Translations under genes and position numbers: made by a program | The notes under the pieces: generated by a model | Databases searched by the model: none | The model's input: only the letters and a program-made list of their open reading frames with translations | What the model was told of the DNA's origin: nothing | Part shown: positions 22,423 through 32,905 of the stretch, in pieces | How positions within the stretch are numbered: position 1 is the stretch's first letter | Layout: every line of letters begins with the position of its first letter | NCBI RefSeq assembly: GCF_021730395.1 | Contig: NC_069377.1 | Span: 47,260,501 to 47,324,500, forward strand | DNA length: 64,000 nt | Direction of reading: 5' to 3' | Source of the DNA: Mercenaria mercenaria | Lineage: Eukaryota > Mollusca > Bivalvia > Venerida > Veneridae

Positions 22423-22514
22423 AACAGTGTCATTTATAAAACGTAATCATAATATGTGTATACTGTCTAACAGTGTCATTTATAAAACGTAATCATAATA
22501 TATGTATACTGTCT
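22423..22514 (-). repeat. 46-bp tandem duplication just after the LINE RT stop
   Basis: Two units (22423-22468 and 22469-22514) differ at one or two bases; each starts AACAGTGTCATTTATAAAAC and ends with TATACTGTCT. They lie 24 bp beyond the ORF2 stop, in the presumed 3' untranslated region of the LINE. Confidence 0.8.
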
Positions 22515-22537
22515 ATATTATGTTTTAATGTATTGCC

Positions 22538-24379
22538 TTAAGTGAAAGGCACCTGGAAATTCAAAGATTTTGTGAGATGATGAATAAAGCGCACAATTAT
22601 TTTATAGCAGGAAGTTCTTTGAGAATCGCTGATACTCATAGTTGGGAAGCCAGCTAGCATTTCCAGTATTTGATTTCGGAAATTTAATTGGCAAAATGTC
22701 ACAAACAGTTCATTTGGTAGTGATTCATGTATTTTTCTCCAGAAAACTTGCCTCAATGTATCGTTTTCAGTACAGAACAAAATCAGGTGTTCTGCAACAG
22801 TTTCTGTACACAGTTTGCAGAGTGGGCAATTTACAATGTATGGCCTTGAAAATAATTTATTAATAACTAATACTACCGTCCTACAATATTTCAATTGATC
22901 CCGGTATATTTGACTAAAGTGCCATGGGACACATGGTTTTATTTCACTATGTATACTGAAAAATTCGTGCAAGCTTCTGTCACTTGATGCACGTGCTTCA
23001 AATTCTATGTTCGCTAATTTCTGTACTGCATATTTCACTGTCTTTTTCCATGATTCAAATACCGGAAATTCTCCATCACAAATATATCTGTTTAAAGTAT
23101 CTAACAACTTATATTTACCCAGAATTCGGTATATGTCTGGTATAAACCCAGTGGTTTTACTCGGGCTTTTTAAAAATATGAATAATCTGTTAAGAAATAT
23201 CTGTTTTACTTTTTTGCTAGTATCTAGATGACATAACTGACCAAAGAATTGTAATTTTCTTTTATCGATCTCGTGTTCAATAGAGGTGAATCCTAAGCAA
23301 CAGAGCGCCACGTCGGTTCTGCTTGAGCGCGGAAGATTTTGCATATATTTCACGCACTGGCGATGCGCTCTTTCTAGGATTTGTACCTGCGTTGATGATA
23401 GATCATTCCAAAGTTCACAGCCAAAAAGTGCTTTAGGTATCACAACAGTCTCGTATAAATGCTTTTGTGTGACAGGATGAAGACCATTTACATGTACGCC
23501 ACAATTAGATAAACTAAAGAATGTTTTCCGTAATTTGTCACAAGCATTTTTAATATTGTAATGAGTATCCATATATTTGTTGCACACTACCCCTAGATGA
23601 GTATAAGTTTCCGTCTCATTGACTTGATCGGGACCTAGGCTCCATTTACGGGAAGTGTTTTGAAAGGAGGCATGTGTCTCGTTAAAAACAATAACATTAC
23701 TTTTTCTAGCATTATATTGATAGCGTTCTTTTTTCGAATTTTCATAACATATGTTCATAAGATTATCTAGTCCCGATTTACTGTACGATATTAGCACCAT
23801 ATCATCCGCATGCGTAGGGCAGCCATATCTCGTTCCATGCAACGTCATTGAATTTTGTGAATTGTCAATGGTGTCTAATAGGCTGTCGATAAATACTATA
23901 TAGAGCAGAGGGCTGATACACTGACCTTGTCTTGTTCCTTGGAGTATTGGGAAAAAACTGGAAATATGTCCCTGTGATCGTACGCAACTGAAAACGTCAT
24001 CAAACATGTTCAGGATTACTTTAAATATACAGTCATTTATGCCAGTTTTATATAATTTTAACATCAAAATAGTGTGGTTCACATGGTCGAACGCCTGCCG
24101 AACGTCCAGAAAACACGTATACAGTTTGCTGTTATGGTCCCTTGCGTGATTTATACTTTCACGTAACAAAAATGACGTCATAGTACAGCTAAACCTTTTT
24201 TGAAATCCGCCTTGCAGGCTGTTCACTTTCAGAGTATTGTCTGTTTGCATGATATCAATCAATATTTTTTCATACAATTTCAGCACCACTGAACATAAGC
24301 TTATTGCGCGATATGAGTCTGGTTCCGATTTCTTTTTCGGAGAGCCCTTATATAATGTTGAGATAATCCCTTTTTTCAT
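22538..24379 (-). pseudogene. LINE ORF2, reverse transcriptase and C-terminal zinc knuckle
   Basis: This 613-residue open stretch contains the RT motifs in order. YRAISLCSVVLKLYEKIL lies at 23-40 and GGFQKRFSC at 57-65. Motif A, FLDVRQAFDHV, lies at 90-100 with D92. Motif B, QGTRQGQCISPLLY, lies at 147-160, and motif C, HADDMVL, lies at 190-196. YTHLGVV follows as the motif E region. A CPLCKLC...H...C knuckle (C518, C521, H531, C536) lies near the end, as in many APE-type LINEs. It would copy LINE RNA at a nicked target. Upstream coding continues in the same frame beyond one TAA at about 24479-24481, so the piece is the C-terminal part of a longer ORF2 of about 1,150 codons. The stop at 22538-22540 looks natural. 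Confidence 0.92.
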
Positions 24380-24478
24380 GTCTGTCGGTATATATGAAAA
24401 TTCTGTTATTTTCTGGTAAAGTCTTGTAATTAACGCTAATAAAGCGTTTCCGCCATGTAATATGTGTTCATAGTTTAT

Positions 24479-25297
24479 TTAATCATAGCCACAAGCTTTA
24501 CCGTTTTTACAAAGTTTCAAATTCTTTTCAACCATTTCTTTTGTAATATGTATGTTTTTTGACCTTTTGCTTGACAACATCGATTTTACCGTACACAACT
24601 CCGTTTCACATTCCATTAAGCGTTCGTTATCGAAAGTGTCATGCTCTGTTGGGGAATAAAGTTTTGAGAAATATGACCTCCAGCCGTCGTTAATATCTTT
24701 CGGAGTGTTGCAAATACGTCCCATAAAATCCATTTCAAATACTTTTGAATGGTTTCGCGGCTTTCTGTGTTTATTTATAAGCCGCCAGAACTCGTTGTTG
24801 TCTATTTCAGCTGCCATGTCTATTTCTAACTCCACGCTTTCTAAATGCTGATGTACCTTTGTACGATGTAACTGTCTGAATCTGTTCTTTGATAGTTTAT
24901 AATCCTTGTAAGTTTGCGATGTTTCGGTTCTAGGTCTATTTTCGGTAATCCAGTGGCGTCTTTTTACTTGCATAGCCTCATGTAGTGCTGAAAGTTCCTG
25001 ATCCCAGTATGGTTTGATGTAAGATTTAAATTTGACTCTGGGGATACAGGTATCGGTCGCGTCCCGAACACATTTAACTACAAGTTTATACAAGTTATCG
25101 ATATCTTCTGTACATGATATTTGATTAGTCAATGATTCTTTTATACGTTCATCGTTTTCTAAAAATGTACGATATTTTTCTAGATCACATTTCTTTACAT
25201 TTTTCCAGTTGATAATATTTTCAGGTCCATATGAAACTTCCGACAGAGGTATTTCAATCTTACATAAATTGGGCGGTGGTTTGAAACATTTAAGCAA
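24479..25297 (-). pseudogene. LINE ORF2, linker between endonuclease and RT
   Basis: This 272-residue piece links the endonuclease and the reverse transcriptase. It includes RVKFKSYIKPYWDQELSALH, a form of the 'kPWW..el..l' block that precedes LINE RTs, and a DINDGWRSYFSKLYSPTEHD segment. It ends with KLCKNGKACGYD, equivalent to the K.gKA.G.D block at the start of the RT palm, where a TAA interrupts the frame. The RT piece downstream is in the same frame, so this is a single nonsense change. On the upstream side the frame changes near 25290. Confidence 0.85.
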
Positions 25298-25545
25298 TTA
25301 TCGTCTTTGATTTCACATGCATTGATGTAATCAATATAATCACTTTGTATCAGTATGTGATCAATCAATGTTTCCCTTTTGCTGTTATATGAGACATTAC
25401 TGAACATTGCTCCAGTGCACACTGGTAAACCGTTTATAGCAACAAGTTGATGTCTTAGCATAATATCAACTAATAAATTGCCCCTGTTATCACAATGGAA
25501 TGTGTTCTCGTGTCTCGAGGGAAGTTCAGTATTAAAATCACCCAT
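25195..25545 (-). pseudogene. LINE ORF2, C-terminal half of the endonuclease
   Basis: This 116-residue piece begins MGDFNTELPS, the catalytic GDFN motif of APE-type endonucleases. It continues with ETLIDHILIQSD (the IDHIL/IDYIL block) and SNHRPIYVRL, where family members usually have S-D/N-H-xP and the histidine is catalytic. It would nick the target strand to prime reverse transcription. The last 20 or so residues are out-of-frame sequence after a break near 25290. The starting ATG is internal to the domain and is not the true start. Confidence 0.88.
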
Positions 25546-25633
25546 TATAAGTAATGTACCTTTATTTCTATAACTACATAATATCCTTTCAACATCATCG
25601 ATGCTATTCTTGTAGGTACAAATTGAATGGTTT

Positions 25634-26005
25634 TTACATGGCAGATATACTTGGAATACATATAAATAATTTCCAGGAGATGTTATTAATTTCTATCCCT
25701 ATAATATATCTGGAATACAACTCCAAAGTGGATATAACATTGTCTAACCTTTTATGCCACATTATTGATAGGCCACCTTTACCGACACGTCTATTTCCCG
25801 GTATTTGTAAATCGGGGTCAGAAAAAGAATGGTTTTTATATTTGTTATGTATGCAATCGAGGAAGTGCAAGTCATGGGGGAAAAGCCAATGTTCGCTTAG
25901 CCCAATAATGTCAATATAAGATTTTTCAATTAAGTCACAGAGATAACTTGCACTGGACATGATACCTGTTGCATTCCATGTTGCAATGTTAAGACATGTA
26001 CTCAT
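25634..26005 (-). pseudogene. LINE ORF2 start, N-terminal half of the endonuclease
   Basis: This 123-residue piece starts MSTCLNIATWNATGI, in which the N of the TWN block is a catalytic residue of the exonuclease-endonuclease-phosphatase fold. It then has DIIGLSEHWL with the metal-binding glutamate, and KGGLSIMWHKRL. The ATG directly follows the ORF1 TAA, which suggests coupled termination and re-initiation. After WKLFICI the frame is lost near 25640; the expected NVYLP-type strand and the GDFN motif continue in another frame. Confidence 0.88.
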
Positions 26006-26008
26006 TTA
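26003..26008 (-). promoter_or_regulatory. TAAATG stop/start junction between LINE ORF1 and ORF2
   Basis: On the minus strand, the ORF1 stop TAA (26008-26006) is directly followed by the ATG of the endonuclease ORF (26005-26003). Adjacent or overlapping stop/start codons of this kind are used by some LINEs to translate ORF2 by termination and re-initiation. That role is inferred here. Confidence 0.6.
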
Positions 26009-26266
26009 GTAGTCATCTATGCCCTCTGTGCTAAGCACACTATACCTATTGTAACTGCTTCCAGTTCCGTACCAGTCTTGTGCTGAATACTTTGATTGGT
26101 CTACTGCAGAATTGTATTCATTACCTGTATAATTGTCTCTATTATTGCGTCTTTTCAATGCATTATAAGGGAGCCAAGGTCTACATGTAACACCTGCTGG
26201 CCAGAAGTATGGATCTTCAGTAAGCAAAGATGCAGTATCATCGTCTTCGACATTTAATCTAATCAC
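26006..26266 (-). pseudogene. LINE ORF1, C-terminal part of the RRM-like region
   Basis: The 86-residue piece begins MIRLNVEDDDTASLLTEDPY and goes on with FWPAGVTCRPW. The last strand of an RRM followed by a 'WP.GV..R.W' tail is typical of ORF1 proteins in several LINE groups. Its in-frame sequence extends upstream to about 26335, giving the middle of the RRM. It ends DDY-TAA with the ORF2 ATG next. The protein is inferred to bind LINE RNA. Confidence 0.75.
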
Positions 26267-26307
26267 GACATTGTTGAACCTTCGTTTCCTGTAAATAGTT
26301 ACGTTTG

Positions 26308-26739
26308 TTACTTTTGGCCCACGTCTGCTAACATAATCAGCAATTTCTCCTCTGATATTGTGGGCTTAAATCCTCCAACAAAAAAGCGTTTGGTTTTCTT
26401 TTGAATATATTTCTCGAAATTTTCATCATCATTTTCATGTCCGTGGGCGTCGAATTCTGCTTTGTCTGCATCATATATACGGCGACTATTATAAAATTCA
26501 AACATTTGTTTTCGACGTTTTCTACCAGCGGCAATCTCTTTGTTTATTATGCCAAAATTCATAGTTTTATTTCCTTTATAGTGTCTTGGGCCGTTGCTGT
26601 CTCGACTTATACTTGGGTGTCTATGACGACCTCGCGGCGTGACAGTTGGGATTGGCATACCGTCGGCGGATCTACTCCCCTCTACATCATTTTCTATTTG
26701 AGAGTAAAGCGGAATGTCTATTGTCTGCTGATAAGCCAT
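26308..26739 (-). pseudogene. LINE ORF1, basic region and start of the RRM
   Basis: This 143-residue piece has a basic segment (AAGRKRRKQMFEFYNSRR) and ends in KRFFVGGFKPTISEEKLL, which reads as the first strand and helix of an RNA-recognition motif with an RNP2-like FFVGGF. The frame then shifts near 26310-26340, and the rest of the RRM lies in the 26266-26006 piece. Its ATG is immediately preceded by TAG in the same frame, so it is either a separate ORF that overlaps the coiled-coil ORF by 53 bp, or the continuation of that ORF after a frame change. Confidence 0.75.
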
Positions 26740-27982
26740 CTAGTAGCTCCTGTTGCGTATCACGTGACATATATTCGGTAACGGGTGTCCGTCCCGGATG
26801 AAACATTGCAGGATTGGTAGGGTATTGGTCTGTCTGTCTTTTTTGATAACAAGAGTCTCTCTCTAGGCCAGAAGTATAATGAAGATCCGTCCGAACTATG
26901 TGATTCTCATTGTTTTGACGTTGAATAATTTCCTGAGACATTATAGCTTGATCATTTAATGTATGAGCATGATCATTTTTGTCAGACTCGGAAGGCAGCA
27001 TCGAGTCGTTGCCACGCTGACTTGAGTATTGCTCTACAAACTGCTGAAAACTGTTTACTGTAGCAAATAAGTCAATTACTTTGTTTTGTAATGTTTTCAT
27101 GTTATTAGAATTATCCAGTGATTGAGATTTACACCTTATTCGTACATCTGTTATTGTATCTTCAAGTTTTGTGATACTTTGCTTGGCCTTTGTTAAGCCT
27201 TCGGAAAGAGCATCCTTCGTTTCAGTGAAATTATTTTTAAGACCATCGATAGATTCTTTTACGACTTTCAGCTCTGAAGTTCTCAAATTTTCTGTTGCTG
27301 CTTGTCTTTGTTTCAGAAGGAGAAAGTCAGCTTGAAGTGATGTGACAGTGTCTTTAAGTATGTTTATTTCATTTTTGCACGTGCAACTTGTCTGGACTGG
27401 TTCACTGGGTGTTCTAGGCGTGCCCGCTACAGACACGCGGCTCTTTATCTTCTTTGGGTTGCTCAAAAGATCGTTGAGTGAATCGTAATCATCCCCCTCA
27501 ATTACAGAAAGTAGCACATATATGTCTTTTGCGAATTTAACACTGACTGTTTCTCCCGATCGCGTTTGCATACGGCGTTTCATATCTCTGTTACGATCGA
27601 ACGGGTAGTCGTCATAGTGGCGGACAATTTCAAACATCTTTGAACGCGCGCCTTCAAGTTTTGCTTCAGAGTTTTGGTATTCAATGATTATATGGTCAAT
27701 AAAGTTATCAGATGTCATATTACTAAACCAACTCTGCAATTTATTAAGTTCAAGTATCTCTTCGTTTGACTCTTCTTGTAGAATTTCACTAAAATCAATT
27801 TCATAATTCCCATCGAAATGCCGAACTGTTTTATTTGTATTTGGCAGCATTGGGGTGATAAACAGACTATCACTCGCGTCGGGGGTCACATCGGTACTTG
27901 ATCTCGACATTGGCACTTTGACCTCTGTCTGGTCACCGAGAGCCACCGGCTCTAATTCGATTAATTTACTGTTATTAGACAT
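26687..27982 (-). CDS. LINE ORF1, coiled-coil protein
   Basis: This 431-residue open frame has no break. The first 200 residues are acidic and unrecognised. Residues 203-320 are heptad-rich (NEINILKDTVTSLQADFLLL onward, then SIDGLKNNFTETKDALSEG) and should form a coiled coil, the usual oligomerisation part of LINE ORF1 proteins. The C-terminal 100 residues are polar. Position and orientation, directly upstream of the RRM and endonuclease, support the assignment. It is inferred to form the RNA-binding particle with the RRM part. The ATG is the first in frame and comes soon after a pyrimidine-rich stretch. A host protein is unlikely. Confidence 0.75.
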   Translation of the reverse strand: MSNNSKLIELEPVALGDQTEVKVPMSRSSTDVTPDASDSLFITPMLPNTNKTVRHFDGNYEIDFSEILQEESNEEILELNKLQSWFSNMTSDNFIDHIIIEYQNSEAKLEGARSKMFEIVRHYDDYPFDRNRDMKRRMQTRSGETVSVKFAKDIYVLLSVIEGDDYDSLNDLLSNPKKIKSRVSVAGTPRTPSEPVQTSCTCKNEINILKDTVTSLQADFLLLKQRQAATENLRTSELKVVKESIDGLKNNFTETKDALSEGLTKAKQSITKLEDTITDVRIRCKSQSLDNSNNMKTLQNKVIDLFATVNSFQQFVEQYSSQRGNDSMLPSESDKNDHAHTLNDQAIMSQEIIQRQNNENHIVRTDLHYTSGLERDSCYQKRQTDQYPTNPAMFHPGRTPVTEYMSRDTQQELLDGLSADNRHSALLSNRK

Positions 27983-29912
27983 TTTCTTTTCAGTTGTATT
28001 ATATCAGTCTATCTGGTGAACTCCTGTCACAGTTTGTTGAAATCCTTATGATTTCGTTACAATACCGTATAAAAGTTTATAGCCCAGGGCTTGTTGAACA
28101 TACCACAAAATGTCAAAATAATGGCGGAAAATTTATATAGAAATCTATTGTTCAACAAGTTTTCTATATTTAAAGACAAATTACTAAAGTCTTACATTTA
28201 CGAATGTCCCCATCATCTGGAGCAAAGATTCCCAATAATTTATATATAAATTGTTAATCCAAAATATGTTTAATTCCATTTAAATATCCATAATTTGGCG
28301 CAGCAGAAATTTTTCCACCTTCACACCTTTATACTATTTACCTGTTATATAAAAAAAGTGAATATATCCTGTTTAACCTAACGTCAGAGAAAACCCAAAG
28401 GTCTACATGCCTGTTATCCCTATATGCAACACATATTTTCATTCAGCTATAATTGTGATTATTCTTATATTCATATTGCTTTACTGATTCAGTGTTGCAC
28501 ACTTTTAAAATGATAAATGATCTAAAACGTCAATAAAACATCGGCATGAAGAATCGCTATGGACAAGGTCCAGTCGAGTGCACGTATCCTATAATATTTA
28601 GCTGATATATAGAATATAAACAAACGCGACCAGTCTACCGTTTGACATTAAAAACAACACGGTTGACGTCAGTACAGTCCATAAAGAAGTAAATATAATT
28701 CACGATTGGGAACCCACGTGAGCTATTGGTACAGATGACAGCTATATATTACTCGATTCAGGTAAGTGGTTTGCATACAATCTAAACTAACAATTTTTTA
28801 CATAATACGAAAGCACAGATGGCACATGTCCTGTTTTCAAAACACGCAGTAATCTGATAGTTTAATGTTATAATATTATACAATATAGTACTATCAATGG
28901 CTATTTGTGGCCTTTTCACGCAAAGAGTATTGTTTTTCTGTCGGTAAAACCCGTCGATACAAAACAAAATGCTAAAAAAGATAGTAAGCTATGAGAGAGG
29001 CAATACCTGTGTAATAAAGTATCTGATGAAGATTTGAAGTTCCATATTTCATTAGCATTTATTCAGGCTTTTCATAACTACATTATACAGAATTACAAAA
29101 GAATTTTGATGAAATGGTTCAAATATGAAATTTTCTTTAGAACAATAATCTTCGATGTGGCATAATATCTAGGTATGGAGCATTATATAAATGAATAGGA
29201 TTTAGTATACAAATTCTAGACAAAACAACATAACAGTTTCAAAATGTATTTATTAAGTCAGAATATTTGATTGTAAATTACAAGAAATGAATTTAGTAAT
29301 TTCGTACGAAAATCGTAAAATAAGTAAAATACTTGCATTTGTAAACTTTCATACCATGTTACGGACAACACGTCCACATTTAGTGAAATTATCTAAACTC
29401 TGTAATGAAATGATTGTCATTTCTTATATTTCATAAAACACAATTTAATACGAAACAGCAATGTAATATCTGCTACCACAGTCTTGAGATATCACATGTA
29501 TTTTGTTGTCTGCTTTCAATTAGCAAGACGAGTGTAGATTTACAGCACATGCTTAGCATTCGGACTTTTATTTATCAGCTGAGCAATATAAATTCCTCCG
29601 ATTGTGTTTGATTATGCGATGGTGGGACGGGTGGGAAATTCCTTGGAGTGAACACATATAGCTCAAATTCCCAAATGTGTGAATAAGTTTGATAACTGTC
29701 TCCACTGCTAGTTCCCATACTGATATTTCTCTTTGTGGTCTTAATTCTGTCAAATGATAGACTACATACGCTTATGGATCCGTGATTTGTTTACTTTTAC
29801 AGCTATACAGGAGCACACTTGTGTTTTACAATGTATTCCTGTAGTTACTATTCCCTACATGTAAGAGATTCACTTACATTGAAGAAAATTTATGACACTG
29901 TTTGTTATTTAA
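27983..29912. other. possible LINE 5' UTR followed by anonymous AT-rich DNA
   Basis: The first few hundred bases may be the LINE 5' untranslated region, but no boundary is visible. The rest holds no supported gene or repeat. Confidence 0.45.
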
Positions 29913-30230
29913 GAAATAATAAGTTCCCAAACGGAAGTCCTTAGGCGTAAAAGTATATCACGAAGGCCGTAGGCCTGAGTGATATATTATTTCGCATAAG
30001 AACGAAAAACTCGGGTTATTCTACGATAAATCACACTTGGGAACTTGTTATTTCGATTCTAACACAACATAAAAGTACAACAGTGTTAGAAGAAAGAGTT
30101 ACTACCTTTTAAAACCGTGCTACGCACCTGTATCGGATGACGTCATTGCACACGAGTTGTTTATTGCAGAATAACCCGAGATAGATTTTGCTCTGCATAT
30201 ATGTAGGTTATTTGCTGGTCGTGTTAGAAT
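29913..30230 (+). mobile_element. palindrome-headed element, copy P3
   Basis: The arm at 29913-29930 (GAAATAATAAGTTCCCAA) is the inverse of 30039-30056. Inside is the core AAGGCCGTAGGCCTGAGTG between ATATCAC and TGATAT. The right arm runs into TTATTTCGATTCTAACAC, then come a TGACGTCA site (about 30139) and TTGTTTATT (about 30158), and the end GTGTTAGAAT at 30221-30230. It is the uninterrupted version of P2. No coding content. Confidence 0.55.
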
Positions 30231-30483
30231 TAGGAATATACTACAGAATAAGGGTTTAAAGAGTGACGTTTTACGCTAGTAAATTAGTTTAAAGTCCTCA
30301 ATAGTAGTTTAGCCGCTGACCATTCCAAGGTTGTGGTTGTGTATTTCGTTTGCATTTGTGTATATTTACACGTACTTCTATTTTCATTTGGAATGGCATA
30401 TTGCTTTGGTGGATACGTTCTTTCAATGAGAACTAGCCCTTTTATTTTTAAAGGAGTTCAAAAATACAATTACATGGTTTTGC

Positions 30484-30712
30484 TTTTGTTGGGTTTAACG
30501 TCGCACCGTCACAAATAAATCATATGGCGACTTCCCAGCTGTGATGGTAGAAGAAATCCCTGGTGCCCCTTTGCGCATTATTGCATCACAAGCGGGCACC
30601 TGGATAGAAATACCAACCTTCCTTAAGCCAGCTGGATGGTTTCCTTACATGAAGAATTCAATGCCGGGTGTAAGGCCCGAACTTACATCGGTGAACAAGT
30701 ACATGAGGTGTA
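30484..30712 (-). repeat. SINE B, copy 2 (head missing)
   Basis: Read on the plus strand it starts TTTTGTTGGGTTTAACGTCG, the inverse of the SINE tail, and continues with ATATGGCGACTTCCCAGCT and CCAGCTGGATGGTTTCCT, matching 60728-60990. The tRNA-like head found at the right end of that copy is absent here. Confidence 0.65.
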
Positions 30713-30840
30713 AACACTTGGAATACATGTGTTTATTTCACTTACTTTTTTGTTGCGTTTCTTTGTATGATTCTATAATCAGACTGTAATATTCTTTGCC
30801 ATTTTACATAATGAATTCGATAAAGGCTTTAGTTTATACT

Positions 30841-30985
30841 AATTTATTTTAGCTCGATTGTGATGAAAGCTTCAAGCTTATTGGAACCACTTTCGAGTCC
30901 GCTTCCTGGAAAACCAGTACTGGTGTCATATGAGAAGTCATGGCCATGGCCCCAGTAGAGCTCGAACCCACGACCCATAAAGGAT
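30841..30985 (-). repeat. SINE-like repeat C, copy 2 (empty MITE site)
   Basis: The inverse of this stretch carries GTGGGTTCGAGCTC (box B-like), CACCAGTACTGG and AGCTAAAATAAATTAGTA, collinear with the split copy at 16.6-17.0 kb but without its 244-bp insertion. Confidence 0.65.
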
Positions 30986-31275
30986 TTACTTACTTAAAAG
31001 TTTGTTTTATTATATAGAAAAGGCATTTTTATGTTTCAATGAAATTTGAACAATATATTATGCATTTGTCAACATACACTGCATTTCTTGCAGCAGAGGT
31101 ATAATAGCTTCTGCATATTTGTTATTTCATTCATGAAATGTGCAATACCCGTTTGTCTAAAGAGAAATACTTTTACAAAATGATCCCAAGGGACAAGAAG
31201 CTTCCAACACTAGGATACTTTCTTATGGAAGCCTCCCAGCACTTTAGACCGCTATGGTTTTATGATCGAATTTGA

Positions 31276-31570
31276 TTTGTTTGTGTTGTTTTCGGATTAA
31301 CGCCGTTTTTCAATAGTATTTCAGTTATGTAACTGCGGGCAGTTAACCTAACTAGTGTTCCTGGATTCTGTACCAGTACCAGTACAAGCCTGTTCTCTGC
31401 AAGTAACTGCCAACTTGCCCACATGAATCAGGGGTAGAGGTCAAATGATTTCAGACACAATGTCTTTCATCAAATCGTCACGGAGAACATACGGCTCGCC
31501 TGGGAATCGAACTCACGACCCGCGATCCGTAGATCTTCGCTCTCCCTATTGAGTTAAGCGGACGGGCTTG
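31276..31570 (-). repeat. tRNA-derived SINE A, copy 2
   Basis: On the minus strand the head reads TTAACTCAATAGGGAGAGC (box A-like) and GAGTTCGATTCCC (box B-like), followed by a body with GACGATTTGATGAAAGACAT and GTACTGGTACAGAATCCAGG. The tail is GGCGTTAATCC-like. It aligns with 59915-60212 and 37871-38114, and it is the most complete copy. Confidence 0.8.
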
Positions 31571-31579
31571 TCTTTAGTT

Positions 31580-32520
31580 CTTCGGTGCCAGAAAGCACTA
31601 ATAAAGACAAATAATATGTCTTACAGAAAAGGCATATCTTAAACATTAAATTTTGGCCTGTAGCATCTTTATTACGTCCTCTCCTAAATTGTTTCAAACT
31701 GATCTTAGGGGCAGCCAGAACTAAAAAAAGAACACCTTTAAACAACTTCTTCTCGTGAATCGCTCGATGGAAAACCAAAAATCTTGTCTGAAGCATCCTT
31801 GTAAGGCCCTCACCTAAATTGCTTCAAATGGTTCTACTTGACTGATCTAAAGAGCGGTCAGAGCTAGCAAAATAAAAAAAACAACATCGAAAACAACAAC
31901 AAAAAACAACAACAACGTTTAAACAACTTCTGCTTATAAAGTACTTGATGGAATATCACCCATCCCGTTCTGTAGCATCTTTGTGTGGTTCTCTCTAAAG
32001 GCTATTAAATGGTTCCGTTTTATTGAGTTTAGTGAACGCCACAGCTAAAAACAGAAAAAAAAACATTAAACGAGTCTTCTCAAGAACCGTTTGATAGATC
32101 ATCAGCAAACTTGGTCTACAGCATCCTTGAAAGGTCTTACAGTAGTTTTGCATGACTGATTTAACGAACCACTAAAGTTCAAAAAGAAACAAATCTTTAA
32201 ACGACTTCTTCTGATGAAATACTTGGTGGAGCATCACCCATCTCGGTATGTAGCATCTTTGTGAGGTTCTCTCTCAAGTCTATTAAATGGTCCCGCTTTA
32301 CTGAGTTAAGGGAACGCCACAGATAAAAAAAGTTAAACGACTCCTCTCAAGAACCGTGTGATGGATCATCAGCAAACTTGATCGGTTGCCTCCTTGTAAG
32401 GTCTTACAATAGTTTTGCATGACTGATATAAAGAGCCGCTAGAGCTGAAAAAGAAAAAGAAATCTTTAAATAACTTCTTGTCATAAACAATTTGTTGTGT
32501 ATCACCAAATAGAGATAACA
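31580..32520 (+). repeat. tandem array T3 (module E), about 165-bp units
   Basis: About five to six diverged units repeat the order CAAACTTGGTCTGTAGCATC-like, a 'CTCTCAAATTTATTCAAATGG'-like phrase, GACTGATTTAAGGG, GAGCTAAAAATAGAAAAA and CTTTAAACGACTTCTTCTCA. No coding content. The same units recur at 34.05, 45.57, 46.52, 52.6 and 54.95 kb. Confidence 0.7.
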
Positions 32521-32814
32521 CCTTAAAATTTTAGTTCGTCTTGACATTTTTTTCGGTGTGAAGTGATAGCTAGGTGCACCAATTTACTAAATATATTTAT
32601 GCTTTCCTCCATTCCATGTAAAAATAGAAATATTTGATATTTAAAAAATGACCTAAAATATCTCAAGCAAAATCGACAACTCTTGTATTGAAAGTTTTGC
32701 ATTGATTTTGGGATTTCTCAATTATAGTCTATATCAAAAGTCGAAACAGCTAAATAAATTCAAAAGAGTATCGTATAAAAATCTGTTAAAAGATCTTTTG
32801 GAAGCAAAGAATGC

Positions 32815-32905
32815 AACCTTCTTAGCAGACTAGGGTTTTATTGAGTCTGTTCGTGAGAGGTAATGAAATGTGTAACACTTCTCACGCCCCCTAGCACCGG
32901 CTTAA
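32815..32905 (+). repeat. R2 repeat copy
   Basis: TTGAGTCTGTTCGTGAGAGG, AATGTGTAACACTTCTCACG and TAGCACCGGCTTAAGT match 58980-59060. Confidence 0.6.

Larger units (their letters stand above)
22538..27982 (-). mobile_element. APE-type non-LTR retrotransposon (LINE), nearly full length but broken
   Basis: Reading leftward, the element has a coiled-coil protein, an RRM-type RNA-binding domain, an apurinic-type endonuclease, a linker, a reverse transcriptase and a C-terminal zinc knuckle. This is the two-ORF plan of LINEs that move by target-primed reverse transcription. ORF1 ends in TAA immediately followed by the ATG of the endonuclease ORF (26003-26008). Frame breaks lie near 26310, 25640 and 25290, there is a stop near 24480, and a possible further break lies near 26700. 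The copy is therefore dead but well preserved. The RT and nuclease fit the broad Jockey/CR1/I range. The clade is not assigned. Confidence 0.88.

Noticed and set aside
26401-26781. 126-codon plus-strand open frame with hydrophobic stretches
   Set aside because: It is a shadow of the minus-strand LINE ORF1 coding sequence.
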